Source: Linderina pennispora
Lineage: Eukaryota > Kickxellomycota > Kickxellomycetes > Kickxellales > Kickxellaceae
Direction: 5' to 3'
Assembly (NCBI RefSeq): GCF_002104995.1
Contig: NW_024468259.1
Location: 248,001 to 312,000 of the forward strand
DNA: 64,000 nucleotides
The position numbers and the translations under genes were made by a program. This document shows, one piece after another, positions 34,840 to 46,600 of the stretch (positions are counted from its first letter, which is position 1; every line of letters starts with the position of its first letter). The notes beneath the pieces were generated by a model. It saw nothing but the letters and a program-made list of their open reading frames with translations, had not been told where the DNA came from and ran no database searches.

Positions 34840-35409
34840 ATGGAGGGCATCGCTCTGAGCAGAAACGATAAATGGCTGCTGGTGTTGTCCATATTCGTGC
34901 CACCGCTTGCCACGTATCTAAAGTTTGGCAGGTCGCGGACACTGCGCACAAACTGTCTGTTCACGCTCTGCCTGTTTTTGCCTGGGGTTTTCCATGCAAT
35001 GTGCTCGATCCACAGATACCCGAGCGTAGTATTCCGCCAGACAGAGCCCAAGGACAGCGGGGTGTTCCAGGAGCGTGAAGGAAATGTGATTTGGGAGGTG
35101 CCCAGAGACCATTTCCGTAGCATCAGCCATTCTGTGCTTGTGTTCGAGGCGCAAAGCCTGACGCTCAAGAGCGACTTGGCGCAGAAGCGTTCCTTGCCAG
35201 GCGGTTCGGTGGCCATACCACCGTCACTGGCATCATCGTCGGATGACACGATCCATGATGATAAGTACCTGGCGTTTGCGCATGCTTCCGCACCAGTGCT
35301 CAATCCAGGATACGGCTGGAATATGGCCGACATGCACCAACAGCAATTTCTACCCGATCCCTACGCTCTAGGCATTACACGGCCACTGGAAACCATCAAG
35401 ATCCACTAA
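34840..35409 (+). CDS. PMP3/UPF0057-family membrane protein with long C-terminal extension
   Basis: PMP3 proteins are small plasma-membrane proteolipids affecting membrane potential and cation tolerance. This 189-residue version starts at 34840 (MEGIALSRND) and carries the two-helix core: WLLVLSIFVPPLATYLKFG and LFTLCLFLPGVFHAMCSI, matching the usual PPL and PGxxHA signatures. Standard family members end shortly after, but here about 130 hydrophilic residues follow, rich in Ser and Asp. The extension may be a cytosolic regulatory tail. An AATAAA at 35429-35434 follows within 25 bases. It is the first of three tandem family members. Confidence 0.88.
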   Translation: MEGIALSRNDKWLLVLSIFVPPLATYLKFGRSRTLRTNCLFTLCLFLPGVFHAMCSIHRYPSVVFRQTEPKDSGVFQEREGNVIWEVPRDHFRSISHSVLVFEAQSLTLKSDLAQKRSLPGGSVAIPPSLASSSDDTIHDDKYLAFAHASAPVLNPGYGWNMADMHQQQFLPDPYALGITRPLETIKIH

Positions 35410-35574
35410 ACAGGAAATGGCGTCTGTGAATAAATTTGATTTTTGCGCACACCCATGTCACATGAGCATGCTTCCTTGGCAGCGGTACGTGGTTGACGAC
35501 GTATCGCATCGCTCTTTTTCGCACAGACGTTTCTTTTCTCACCTCTCCACTCTACATTCGATTTTTCTTGCACT

Positions 35575-35790
35575 ATGTCGCGGCGCTATCACTCAACCGA
35601 CGTTCTTTTGCTGATCCTGGCGCTGTTCTTCCCGCCCCTGACTGCGTTTTTCAAGCGCGGATTCGGCGCTGATTTGCTTATTAATGTGCTGCTGACACTT
35701 CTCGGGTTTCTGCCAGGGCTCCTGCATGCGTGGTACCTGGTCTTTGAGCACCCTTACGAGTCTCGCGGATATGTAGAGATTCGCGGATAG
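35575..35790 (+). CDS. PMP3: PMP3/UPF0057-family membrane proteolipid
   Basis: A 71-residue canonical family member. Two transmembrane helices, VLLLILALFFPPLTAFFKRG and LLINVLLTLLGFLPGLLHAW, carry the full signature including FFPPL, KRG, and PGxxHAWY. A short tail ends in YVEIRG. It likely modulates plasma-membrane potential and sensitivity to cations. Intact, short and unspliced; AATAAA at 35811-35816. Confidence 0.95.
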   Translation: MSRRYHSTDVLLLILALFFPPLTAFFKRGFGADLLINVLLTLLGFLPGLLHAWYLVFEHPYESRGYVEIRG

Positions 35791-36362
35791 CTCTGTAGTT
35801 TTTCGCCTCTAATAAATTAATTGTGCTGATGTACCCTGTACGAATCCGGTGGTGTGTATGGCTGAGCCGGTCCTGTGTTGGTGCCAAATCGTGTGCCTTG
35901 GTGGCATGTTTAGGCAAGGGAGGGCTGGTGCCAAGAGGACGCTGGAAAGAGGCGGAGAAAATGAACCAGTGATTGGTCAAACTGTCAGCATAGGAGAAAT
36001 CAAGCACAGCAGAAAAACGGAGAGCCTTGCGGTTTTTCTTTTTCCACCCTATCTTCTCTTCAATTCTCTGTATTCTTTTTTGCCTCTTTTACTTTCTTTA
36101 CCGCGCGGCAGTGCACATAGTTCATCGCCAACTAGAGCCTTTGGCTTGCAATAGCCACCTAGGAAACCTGCAGTAGTGCACCCCACATATTCAGTAAACC
36201 AGGGCCGCTGCTTACGTCCTCCCTTCATTCCACCAGAACGGAGGAGATTCCTTTAGCAGTATCTACCCTACTGCCACCACCACCACTACCCTGCGACGTT
36301 TTTAGAACGCCGTTAGTACCACGCACAGTGTCTGCTGCCTTTCTTCACAACATCCCTGCGCC
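35791..36362. other. spacer within the PMP3 cluster
   Basis: 572 bases between the second and third PMP3 genes. The AATAAA at 35811-35816 serves the second. A pyrimidine-rich leader (about 36030-36100) precedes the third. No gene seen. Confidence 0.4.
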
Positions 36363-37278
36363 ATGGAGCCGTCAGACATCGTCCTGCTTGCGCTGGCAGT
36401 AATCTGCCCGCCCGGAAGCGTCGCCCTGAACGTGGGCTCAACCGAGACTTTATTATTTGCACAGCACTGACGCTGCTGTTCTGGGTACCAGGTAATGCCG
36501 GTGGTTTTGACATTGTGTGCTACGTGGGAGATATGCAAGGATATCCTTATGTTCTATTTTTATCCCGATTCTCGCACCTGCTGCTGCTGTTGCTGTTGCT
36601 CGGCAAGACAATCGGCGATTGTGCTCGTCAACCGCTCTTGCTGAGAGTTGTAAAATTGTGTTGACAAGACATATGCTCATTAAGCAGGCAAAAACATATT
36701 TTGTTTGTGGCAAAAACTTGTTTGTTTTTGTAAACACTGTAGGCATCGCATACAGCTGGTACCTGATCTTCAAGTACCCGCTGGAGAACTTTAGGCAGCG
36801 GGGCGGCCCAGGGCGGTACCAGACTATCGAAGATGGTTTGCGGCGACAGTCGATGGGCGGGGCGCTGGCGCTGGAAGACGATGGGTCGGAGCGCAGTGAG
36901 GACGATCACAGTCTCGGCGACACGCCGATCACACCTGACACTACGGCGGTGACGCCGCATTCTACATTGCGCTCGCCAAGCCGTAAATCGATGTCAGGAC
37001 GCAAAAAGTCGCACCGCGGACGCAAGCCGGGTAGCGGGCGGCGGAAGAGCTCAAGTAGCAGCCGTAGCGGGATCCGCGGGCGGCCACCAGTCGGTTGCAC
37101 TGCAGGAGGCGGCCCGGAAATATGCAATGCGGCAGCAGCAGCGCGAGCGGTCAAACTCGGTCAAAAAATGGTTCGTTGACCGCTTCTACTTTGCCGACCC
37201 CACCCAGGTCCCACCCGAAATGGGCAACGATCTCCACAGCAACCCCGAATCGCACGAGCTGTCTGTTCCGCAGCAGTA
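36363..37278 (+). CDS. PMP3/UPF0057-family membrane protein with long basic C-terminal tail, spliced, with frame breaks
   Basis: Third tandem family member. Exon 1 (36363-36491) gives MEPSDIVLLALAVICPPGSV. After one missing base near 36433 (AA where AAA is expected), it continues ALKRGLNRDFIICTALTLLF and WVP. Splicing 36491 to 36743 restores WVPGIAYSWYLIFKYPLENF, the PMP3 second-helix signature. The tail is then long: acidic Ser-rich, then strongly Arg/Lys/Ser-rich (about 36980-37080). After a shift near 37085 it reads into KKWFVDRFYFADPTQV and ends at 37278. The tail is much longer than family norm and its basic stretch could bind acidic lipids. Confidence 0.82.
36492..36742 (+). other. intron in the third PMP3 gene, 251 bases
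   Basis: Donor CCAG/GTAATG and acceptor CTGTAG/GC. Removal restores the PG-x-AYSWY signature of the family between the two halves of the second helix. Confidence 0.8.
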
Positions 37279-40226
37279 AACTTCTCATTATCGGTATTAA
37301 GAATCAAACTGTTCTTGGTGAAATTCGCCGGTGATTTCCTACGCGAAAGTTTCTAAAAATAGTAGGACGAGCTAGCACCCCCATCCTCACCGACATCGCG
37401 TCTTTGCACATACGGTGCCATGGTGCATAATGCATGCATTGGAAACGGGCACAAGTGAATATCTCGTGTAGTCCTTTGTGGTGGAACCTGATTTCTAAAA
37501 ATACTGTCGTGCTTTCGGAAACCAAGCGGGCAGATATTTCGCAGCAGCATGCCCCACATCCGCCTCGACAGTAAACATGCTGATTATGTAAACACACGGC
37601 GGACATGCCTTTGCTTGGCATGGTGTCTGGGTATCCAGTCCTGGTCTGTACGTCGTTATATCTGATCTCAAATGCACTGGGGTGGGACAATTTTATTAGC
37701 GAATGTCATGAACAGAAATGCGATGATGGAGATATGCGTATAAATATGCAGCCACATTCTCAGTGGCCATGTATGCTGCAGTATTCATTTAGCGATCATA
37801 AAAGTCGTGGCCAAAGGCCCGACAATGCTCGTGCATCTCCACTTCACTCGAGCAAGTGTATCCACATCCGAGACACATCCACTGGGCCTGCAGCACAGAC
37901 AGGACGAGCAAGCTGCTTGCCTCCGCGGACAGACTGAGGATAGAGTGGATCCAGAGGTAGGACAGGAATGGCACATGCTTTGCAAAACTAGTCATTCTTT
38001 TTTGGTGGGGATGCAGGTATCAGGGGTGGTGTAATAAACAAGCGACCGGCGCAAGCTAGAGAGATGTGTAAATGAGGTGGGAGGGAAGGGGCGTTGGGTA
38101 GTGGAAGAAAAGGGAGATATTTAAAGGGACGGAGAGAAAGAAATGAAAATGGAATTGCTCACAACGAAAACCCCCTTACCGCCCTCGAGCCCCTCTTGTG
38201 CTTTTTATAGCCAAAAGGGGATAGATGCTGGTCAACCAAAAGTATCGGGGCGGCATGATGCACCTGGCTGCTCCAGCTATACAGACTCCTCGAAGGTGCT
38301 CTGAATAGGGGATCTTAGGCTCGCACATCATTTGCAAGGCGGTCCTGCAAATAATGGCCGGCCTGCACTCTGCTTTCCGCAACTGCCGCATGCCCCGGAA
38401 TTGTCTTTTTCTGTTGGGCCTGTGCAAGTCAGCAAAAGATGCTGTGAAACGGGGAACCAAGCGAGCACTGAGAAAAACGGTCGATCTGCTCTCATCCGCG
38501 CGTATGTTGATCCGCACAAAAAACTTCCATCGTTTATGAACATTTGCTACCCATATCGGCTCTGTGTCTAGCGGCGCCCCATGTGTGCTTGGTGATCAGG
38601 CAAGGTCATCAGCACATCTTGGTTTTGTTCCAACTGTGCTGCGGGGTACTAACAGGAAGTACACCGTCGGCCTTCTTTTCTCTCTTCAAGCAGCATCTTT
38701 ACACGTGTGCAATGAGCGTACTACAGCCGAATACCCAAGAGAGCCCGATCTTCACTGCGCAGAAGCAAAGATCGGCTTGGTAAAGCAACCACCTGGACGA
38801 AGCTTCCCAGCTTGAAGGTCGCATGGCTCCCAAATGTAAACAAGCATCTCCTTGACGGGACTTGGATCAGGAGGGGCAATCCACGTGTTTGTGCGCTGGT
38901 GATATCATAATATGCATGGCCATGAGCAGCCGGGAGCCCTCTGGCTTTGGATAGGGAGGCTGCAGAGCGAATAGCTAGCATCTGCGCCAAGATGCTAATG
39001 AAAGCGCATATCGTAAGGCGGGCTGGACAATTATACTGCATAAATCGCCCACGGTGCGTCTCCTCGCTGCCACCAATTGGCCACCGGCCTTGTCCAGTCA
39101 TGTCTCTTCCATGTGGTGGGACATGGGGGACAGTTGTGGGGGAACACATCCTTTTATTCTGGGAGTCGGCAGTGGAAGCGGCTTTCCTTGGCTTATCGCC
39201 ACTTCCCACATATGCTTAGAACCCCTGCACGACATGATTGTTTGGGAATATCCGCAGGCAATGCCAGGGCAGCCGTCGTGTCTGAGATGTCCAGTGATGC
39301 CAAGCACCTGCTCTTACATGGATGCAAGCTGCGTCGGTTCCTTGATAAATGCTGCAACGAACTATCCCTGTCCAAGCTGTAGTTGCCAAGGAATCCATGC
39401 TGAGAGGAGGTTGTCTGGCATGCAGTTTGCATAGCAGCGCAAGGACTCATCCCACTAGTGGACACCAGAGACACCCTCGCCACCACCTAGTGTATGGATC
39501 GGCAAATGAGGTAATGGTGCAGGCCCGTGTGCAGCATCCAAGACCGCAATGCTGCAAAGGCTTTTCGCTTTTGTTTTGGTCTTACCAGGTCAGCCCAAGC
39601 TAGCCAATCATTCGCACTGTGCTGGGGAACCGCCTGCGCTGCAGACCGCCAAATGTGTTCTTTTGCATCAAGCGCACTTTTCAGCGAATGCAACATCGGC
39701 TGCTAAAAAGCGATCATTGCTGCCGGGATTGTCGGACCTTCCCCAGGACATATGCGCTCGCCGCGAACGCGCATTTTATGCATGCGCCTCCTGTTCGGGC
39801 CAGACGGAAGGCAGCAGGAGCTATAGTCACTGCTGGGGGAGCAATGCGAAACTAGATGCACATGAAAATAGCATCCTTATTCTTAGGCTCTGCTGGGCTG
39901 CATGTTCAGTTCCAAATACAAGGATGTGCCCACTGTTTGGGTTGTCCTTCATGATCCGTGATCGAGGATCAGCATCCATGTTCGCCTTGTCAGCGACATG
40001 TGCATGTATGCTACCGCGTGGTCCAGATATCTAATTGCGACATGCTTGATAAAGTGGAAAAGGTTTGTTGGCCCAGCCACACACTCGCCAAACTGATAGA
40101 GCGATGTACAGGCACGATGTTTGCAGGCTTTGCTTCTCGGGTAGGCGTGCTCGCATTCAATTTTGGCGTGATAGCTGCAGAAAACACTAGAGAAAACAAA
40201 TTAACAAAGGCCCATTGAATGCGAAT
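37279..40226. other. 2.9-kb region without a confident gene
   Basis: No long conserved frame is seen. On the minus strand near 37790-37900 a short open frame ends with a CxxCGYxC...HCxxxGHDF pattern resembling a single C2H2-type zinc finger. It lacks a recognisable upstream part. Purine-rich tracts occur near 38070-38150. Confidence 0.4.
37789..37995 (-). other. possible zinc-finger-like coding fragment
   Basis: A 68-codon open frame whose last 30 residues show CLGCGYTCSSEVEMHEHC and a GHDF ending, compatible with one C2H2-type finger. The preceding part is hydrophobic and unlike a protein domain. It could be the last exon of an undetected gene, or chance. Confidence 0.2.
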
Positions 40227-43200
40227 CTATGACGACGCCGATGTTCCCGGGTGGTAGCTCGAAGTCAGGGTCGCAACAGACATCCGCTTAGACGATGGCG
40301 AGTACTCGCTCCTGTGCATTTCGTCGTGCTCGTCATGGTCATCTTCGTCATGGCTAAGTATGTCCATGTTCCGGTCGCTGGTCCGACTGGACGAGTCCAG
40401 GTCGCCAATGCGTGTGCCCGACGTAACGAGGAGCGCACGCTGGCCGCGGCTGAGCATGTCCTGTGAGGGACGGCCGCCGCGCCCCTTCTTGATGACTCCA
40501 CGCACATGTCGGTCCTTCATCTCGACGAACCGCTGCATCACATACGACCGGCACTTATCGGCACCCGGCAGGTCCTGGATCATCTTGGCGATAGTCGGGT
40601 GCGAGAACCCAAAGTAGTCGGGGCCAGAAGCCGAGTTGGAGTGCTCACGGTGCCGGATCTGGTTCACGGTGCGCAGAACTGTGGTCCAGGCACCAGTGGC
40701 TGTGTTGGCAATGATAGGCGACCCGGGAATGTCTTCGGGCTCTACATGGAACCGCGGGCCGTCACCGCCGTCGGTAATACGACAGGTATAAATCACCTGC
40801 TTGTTCGGGTCAACCATGCTGTAGTACTCGCGCTGCACCGTGTAGCCGACTGGCCAGATATACCGCTCGTTGTGGTACGTTTCGCGGTCCCACACAATCG
40901 TCCCCAGACTAAGAACAGTTAGGATACCGACCTGCACCGGCAGCTCATAGTTGCCATCTTTGTCACGGGGCACGGGCTGCACTGACCGCACCTTGGATGA
41001 GATGTCATGGTGGCGCTTACGGCGCTTGCCACCGGGCCGCGGCATGCTGGTGTTTGCGTGCTGCATCGCTGAGGACACATCAAAAATGGTCGTGCCTGGG
41101 TAGCCACCGTGAGGCGGCGTGTACGACGACGGGGTGGTCGGCGTGAGGGGGGCTGGGTGGCCACCGGCAGGGCCGTTCACTCGAAGAGCCCCGCTGGCTT
41201 CAGGATAGCCGTATTGCCCGTGGCTGTCAGACGGGTAGCCTGCCGCCAGCGCATGCTGCTGGTGCATTGGAGGCCGATCTACCTGCATCATGTGGTCGCT
41301 GGCGGTGCTCATTGCATCCATGTGTCGGGGACTGCTGCTGCTGTCGCTATGGCATGAGTGGTAGCACGACTGGCTGGCTGGGCCAAGTGACCGTCGCGCT
41401 GCATACCCGCCACTGGTGGCCTGGGAGTTCCGTGGGAACTGGGGCTGCGTCGCTGATGCCCGCATAGGCGGCAGGTTCTTTTGCGCATGCTGCGGCATCG
41501 GGTAGGATCCCTGGAAATACGAGGAAGGCGGCTGGCGGGCACCGTTGGCATATGGCATGGGCATTGTCTCCTTACTATGTGCGATTCCTGGAAGATTCGG
41601 GGTTGGACGGCCTCCACTGGCGAGCATCGGGTTGCTAGAATCTGGACGGGCACCGCCATACACCTGATAGTGGAACTGGGGTGGTGGCACATCAGAGGCG
41701 ACATGGGAGTCGACACGACCAGCTCCGCTGTTTGCCTCGTTGGAGGTGAATGACATGGATGGCGAGAGCGAGTTTGACGACGACGACATCGCATACCCGA
41801 CTCCGTCGCGGTCTGCTGAATGAAGAAGCCTGTCCAGCAGAGTGTCCTTCTCCTTGCGTAACCGCTTTATTTCTGCTTGGGCGTCTTCGAGTTGCGACAC
41901 CATGCGAGCATTATCCTATGTAAGAGGAGAGGGGCATTAGTGCAGCCTGTCAGCAGTGTGTTGGGCGATGCTTAAAGCGATGTCTTCTCTCAAAAGGGGG
42001 CGGGCATACATGTTTTCAGGGGATGGGAAAGGGGACACATTGCAACTCCATCCACAAAAAACCGCGTCCTGTTCTTTCTAGATACATCGCTCCATCCTCA
42101 CTAGCACAGCTCTTTCATGCGACGAATCGACATGGACATGCATGCCCAAGCATGAGTCGGAGTGAGGTATGGATTCGCGCAAAGGCAAAAATCAATAAAG
42201 TCGTGCCCAGGCAGAAGAGCAGAAAGAAGGTGAGGAAAATCAAATGGCATGTCCCACCATCCCCCTTTTCTCACACTCATTAGAACGATAAGCCCGTTTG
42301 CGTGCGAAACACCGCTGTTTCGTGTGAGAAAGCGGGTGTGCCTTCACATGCTGAGCGTCATGAGAGAATCCAGAGGTGTGGCAAAGGTACAGTTAGGTTC
42401 GCGCGTTCTGTCTTCCAGTGAGAGCAAGAGGCTTTTGGTGCACCAGAGTCGGAATTGAGCTGGCTGTGCGGGCATGCAAGCTGAAGATGTTCCGACGGTA
42501 CTGGTCGTCACACCACTAATAAGGCTTTTTAGGCAACTATTGGTCCCTCTAGGCAGGCACGGTCTGGCACTGGGCAGCAGAGGCCACTGGGAGGAGAGAT
42601 AACAGTAGTCATGTGATGTCCCATCGGACTATTGCAAGGGGAGGGAGGGAACCAAAACGGAGATGGGGACCCGCCAAGAAGACAGGCGCGACCAAAAACA
42701 TGGCTCAGGGAACGGCGGAGCGATAATGCAGGCTGATCTCGGACCCAAAGGACAGAGTACCACACGTACTATTTCCAGCCAGCAGTAGGAGCTGGGGGAA
42801 TGGCTGCTGGATGCGACAGGCAGGCATGTGCTGCTGGGCGGTAGCGCAGAGCAGTGAGAGGAGGCACGGAACGGAGACGCACAATGACGGGCAGAGAATA
42901 TTGTCGGACAGAGATACCCATTATCGCCTGAAGGATGCGAACAGCACTGCGGGCCGGGGTGCACAAACAGATAGAGTCCAAAAGGCAGGCACGGGAGAGG
43001 CGTTCGGCTATTCCGAGAGCTATCGCTAGAATTAGGGAGCTGTCAAAGCCCCCAAGTGGATAATGATGATGGCCAAGAAGACATTGCAGGACCACCACAG
43101 GTCGCTTTTGGGCATGTGGAGGCGGTGCTGAGGCAACAGATGCGCGGTCACGGCCAAAACGAGACAATGGAGGAAAGAGAAAAAATGGACTTACCTCAAG

Positions 43201-43677
43201 CACCTCACGTAAGCGCTGGCGAAGGCGGTTGTACTTGTCTTGGTAGACAGACTCATTCGACAGGTTCACTGGCGAGATGGAGTCGCTGGCAGACCGGTCA
43301 TTCGAGCTGTTGCAATTGTTTTGTTGGTACCATGAGGATGTGGCGGCGTCAGCAATGGCTGGAATGGCGTTCGGGTTGTATTTGCTGTTGCTCTCCCTGC
43401 GCTGGCTGGGGCTTGGTCGCCGGTAATTCGAGTGTGCCTTGTCCATTGAGGCGCTGTCCTCGGGTCGCATCGCTGGCGGCAGGAATGTGGTCTGGTGCGT
43501 GTATGGAGAAGAGATGCTGCTTGTGTGTGCAGGCGGTGTGATCAGCGCAGTGGTGCTGCTGGCCATGGTCGCAGCAGAGATATGCTGGCCTGGAGAGGGA
43601 TCCGATTGTCGGGGCCAGCCAGGGTTGGTGGTTTTTGTCTTGAGAGAGAAGGCGGACGGGTCTGTAGGGCTTCTCAT
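40227..43677 (-). CDS. FYRN/FYRC-domain nuclear protein (TBRG1-like), spliced
   Basis: A chromatin-linked protein family. Exon 1 (43195-43677) encodes a Ser/Thr/Pro-rich N terminus and the start of a coiled coil, YQDKYNRLRQRLREVLE. Exon 2 (40227-41915) continues it with DNARMVSQLEDAQAEIKRLRKEKDTLL. A long disordered Pro/His/Ser region follows, then a basic GKRRKRHHD segment. Next comes FYRN, with TIVWDRETYHNERYIWPVGY and REYYS, then FYRC with TCRITDGGDGPRFHVE, YFGFSHPTIAKMIQDLPGADKC. A Ser/Asp/His-rich tail with KKGRGGRP, an AT-hook-like motif, follows. About 719 residues in total. Animal TBRG1 shares coiled coil-FYRN-FYRC order. The role here is inferred to be transcriptional or chromatin regulation. 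Confidence 0.88.
41916..43194 (-). other. intron in the FYRN/FYRC gene, 1279 bases
   Basis: Donor CTTGAG/GTAAGTCC at 43194 and acceptor TTACATAG/GATAAT at 41916, read on the minus strand. Joining is phase 0 and makes one continuous coiled coil (REVLE-DNARMVSQLED). The intron has no recognisable gene. Confidence 0.8.
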
Positions 43678-46600
43678 TACTGTGCAGATACAAGGGAATA
43701 AGGTCTAGGGATGGTACAGAGGAGCAGGTGTAAGAGCCGAAAAATAGACGCAGAAAGTAGAAAGGAGAAGAGAGAACGTCGTGCAAATCGGCGTGCTGGA
43801 TGGGCAGCGAGGGCGGGGCTATACCAAGAAAATCTACAGAGTTGGCCGAAAAAAGGGGAAGAGAAAGGGATTTCACTTCTGTAGGGGATGAGTGTTATGC
43901 TGAAGGTGCAGCAGCCGCAACGATTAAAGGAAAGGAGAGGGGGGAAGGCGCCAATGAGGAAAATTTTTGGATGACAACAGTGGGGACCATTAGAAATGGC
44001 GCGTGCGCGGTGCCTCGTTTGTATATTAGCGCGGGAGACTGCCAGATTAGTGGCGAGGGTGAGACGCAAAAGCAAGACACAGCCTGCTGCAGTTTGGTCG
44101 AGCGTTTAATAAACGGCAAAAGGGCTTGCACATGCTAAGGCAATCGCAGAACTTTGGCGGCAGCTGCAAGTAATTTACCGAATGCACGCACAACCCACCG
44201 CGCAACAGATATGGCGACAATCGAGACACGGTATTCTCCGAAGAAGTCGAAGCCGCACTTTGACATGCAAAGTACGAAAAGTAGGGTAAATCCACTCTGG
44301 AGGAGCCTTGGGTGTTTGGTGTGGGATGGGAGGGGTTTGTGGAGGTGCCGTTTTTGTTGCATTTGGCAATACGAGACCGAAATGGAGAAAGACTCGCGTC
44401 TATCCCAGAAAGATCATTGTGGCCGCTCGGTGCCATACAATCGGCAAGGCCGGTCTATGGCAGGCGACAGAGACCAGCTGCTACGCCTCTGAGAAATCGG
44501 GACCTGTTAAGGTGGATGTAGGCGTCGGCTCCCCGATCACCCACACCCGCACCCACACATAGCACCAACAGGCTAGAAAAACAAGGCTTTGCACAGGCAC
44601 GGATTGGGGCGGATGCTTGGCTGTGGGAGATGGATAGCAACAGACACTAAAAACAACATGGAGCAAGATGTCGCATTTGGCAAGTGTTGCGGCAACCATA
44701 TCGATTGTTGCCGCAGTAGCCAGCAACAGGCTGTGCTTTGGCGATTATGAGAGTCTAGTTCAGCCAGAGTTGGCGCACAGATTGGGCGAGCAAGCACTGC
44801 ATACATCTGATGGCCCGCTTGTTTGAAATGCTGTGAGCCATGAGAGACAACAAAGGTCGAGCAGGGGAGGGAGACAACTGGGCCAGGATATATCTGGACC
44901 GTCACCGGGCCCACAAGGACCGCAGGATCTGCTGCGCATGGCGGCACCCAGATTCGGTAAAAAGGCTGGCATTCTCAGAACAGCCTATTGCCACATGCGT
45001 GAGGTTTTTAAAACATTCTGCAAGTTGTGGTGGCAGATGGAAAGGCGCCATGCGCCGCCTGATTTGAAGAAGGTAACAGGCGCTCGGCTGGCGGTGGCGG
45101 AATTGCACAGCAAGGATGGAAGCACATCCCAAACAACAGGTATTCAGAGTGCTTAGATGTCAATATTGAAGTGGTTGTAGTTCTATATTACTGCCATTGT
45201 CCGTTTAATTGCGCGTGGGGGGAGGTGACAGTACATACAGGGGCGCCGCAAGTGGTGGTAGATGTGAACAAAACACCATGCAAGTGGCGAACAAACAAGA
45301 GTCTGGGTAAAATTCTGGCACGGATTTGGGCGCTTACCTTTTTGGAATTGGCGCTGCTGGGCAGTTTGTCTGTCAGAAAAGTCGTACAAGAGAGTGCGTC
45401 GCTGTGGCGATGCTTGACCAGAGCGAGAAGACAAATAATAAAGTCAGGCGGCTAAAATCTACACAGACGGAGAAATGATGTTTTGAGCAAGAAAAGAACA
45501 AAGGGGAGGAGAATATGAGATTCAATTCACGGCAGAACAATGAGTACATATAGCTAAGAACAGGCCGTTTTCTTTGGTTTCCTCTAAACAAACAAAAGCG
45601 AAATCCTTAGGGTGCGGTGGGTGGGGAGAGGAGGTACAAGACTCAGCCCACGCCTTGTGCCCACCCTCCATTCCACTCACCCCGGCTGCTAATCAATGAC
45701 TTTCAGCAGCTCTGCTAGACGAATATAAGGCGAGCGGATTTTGGGGGGGGGGGAAGAGGCCGGCCCTGGGGTCAGAAAAGCATGTTGACAGACGATGGAA
45801 TTTTTTCCCACAGCGCTGCCCTAGCAGTCCAAGAAAGACAGCAGGGAGCCACTATGCATCATAAACACTAGCAGCACTCGGCGCTCTGTCCAGTGTGACA
45901 CCACAGCTGGACATTGTGTACCTAGTTCGGGACAAGACAGGTAGGTGCGGTGCAGAGCACCCAGGGAAAAGAGAATGGGAACGCCGCGCAATTCATGTAT
46001 TGAAGATGGCCCTCTGCGGGTGTTGTCGCTGCCATCGTCGCCAGGTGTGCTCGGCTGCCTCAAGGAACTGTTCCACGGCAGACAAGGATGGCAAGGAGGC
46101 AGGAACCTGAGGAGATGCACCCTCCATAACAGTGCCAAGCACATACCAAAGCAGTGTTTTTGAAGCAAAGCGTGCTTAAAAGCAGCCCTAGGCCGAAGGT
46201 TCCGTGTGTTTTTAGCCTGTTCTAGCGATGTCCTCTGGCCGACAACAGGCCAGGAAGCGAGCCAAAGGACAGCAGTGCAAAGCCATGCCTTTGCACCACT
46301 GCATAATAGAGGCCAGTGATAGTTGGCAAGGCGCAGGACGGACAAGCGAGCTGAGGTGCATCTGATGAATGAGCAGCATCGATTTCTACTCGCTAGTCAG
46401 GAACATGCGCCAGCACAATTCCGAGGAATGATAGGTGGCAGAACCTGCAGCATGGTCTAGCCAAAGAGTAAGCTTTCCGCCAAGAGAATCAGTTGCCAAA
46501 ACAACCGATGGTGACCCCTCCTCTTGTCGTCGCACACAGACCAAGAATGCACAAGCTGTTCGGAGACACAGACTGATCTAGATGGACAGCGCCAGGGCTC

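Noticed and set aside
45741-45750. G-run as a possible G-quadruplex or telomere-like element
   Set aside because: A single homopolymer run without repeated units; no telomere repeat array is present.
45821-46345. 174-codon minus-strand open frame in the gene-poor region
   Set aside because: No recognisable motif and no splice or promoter support.
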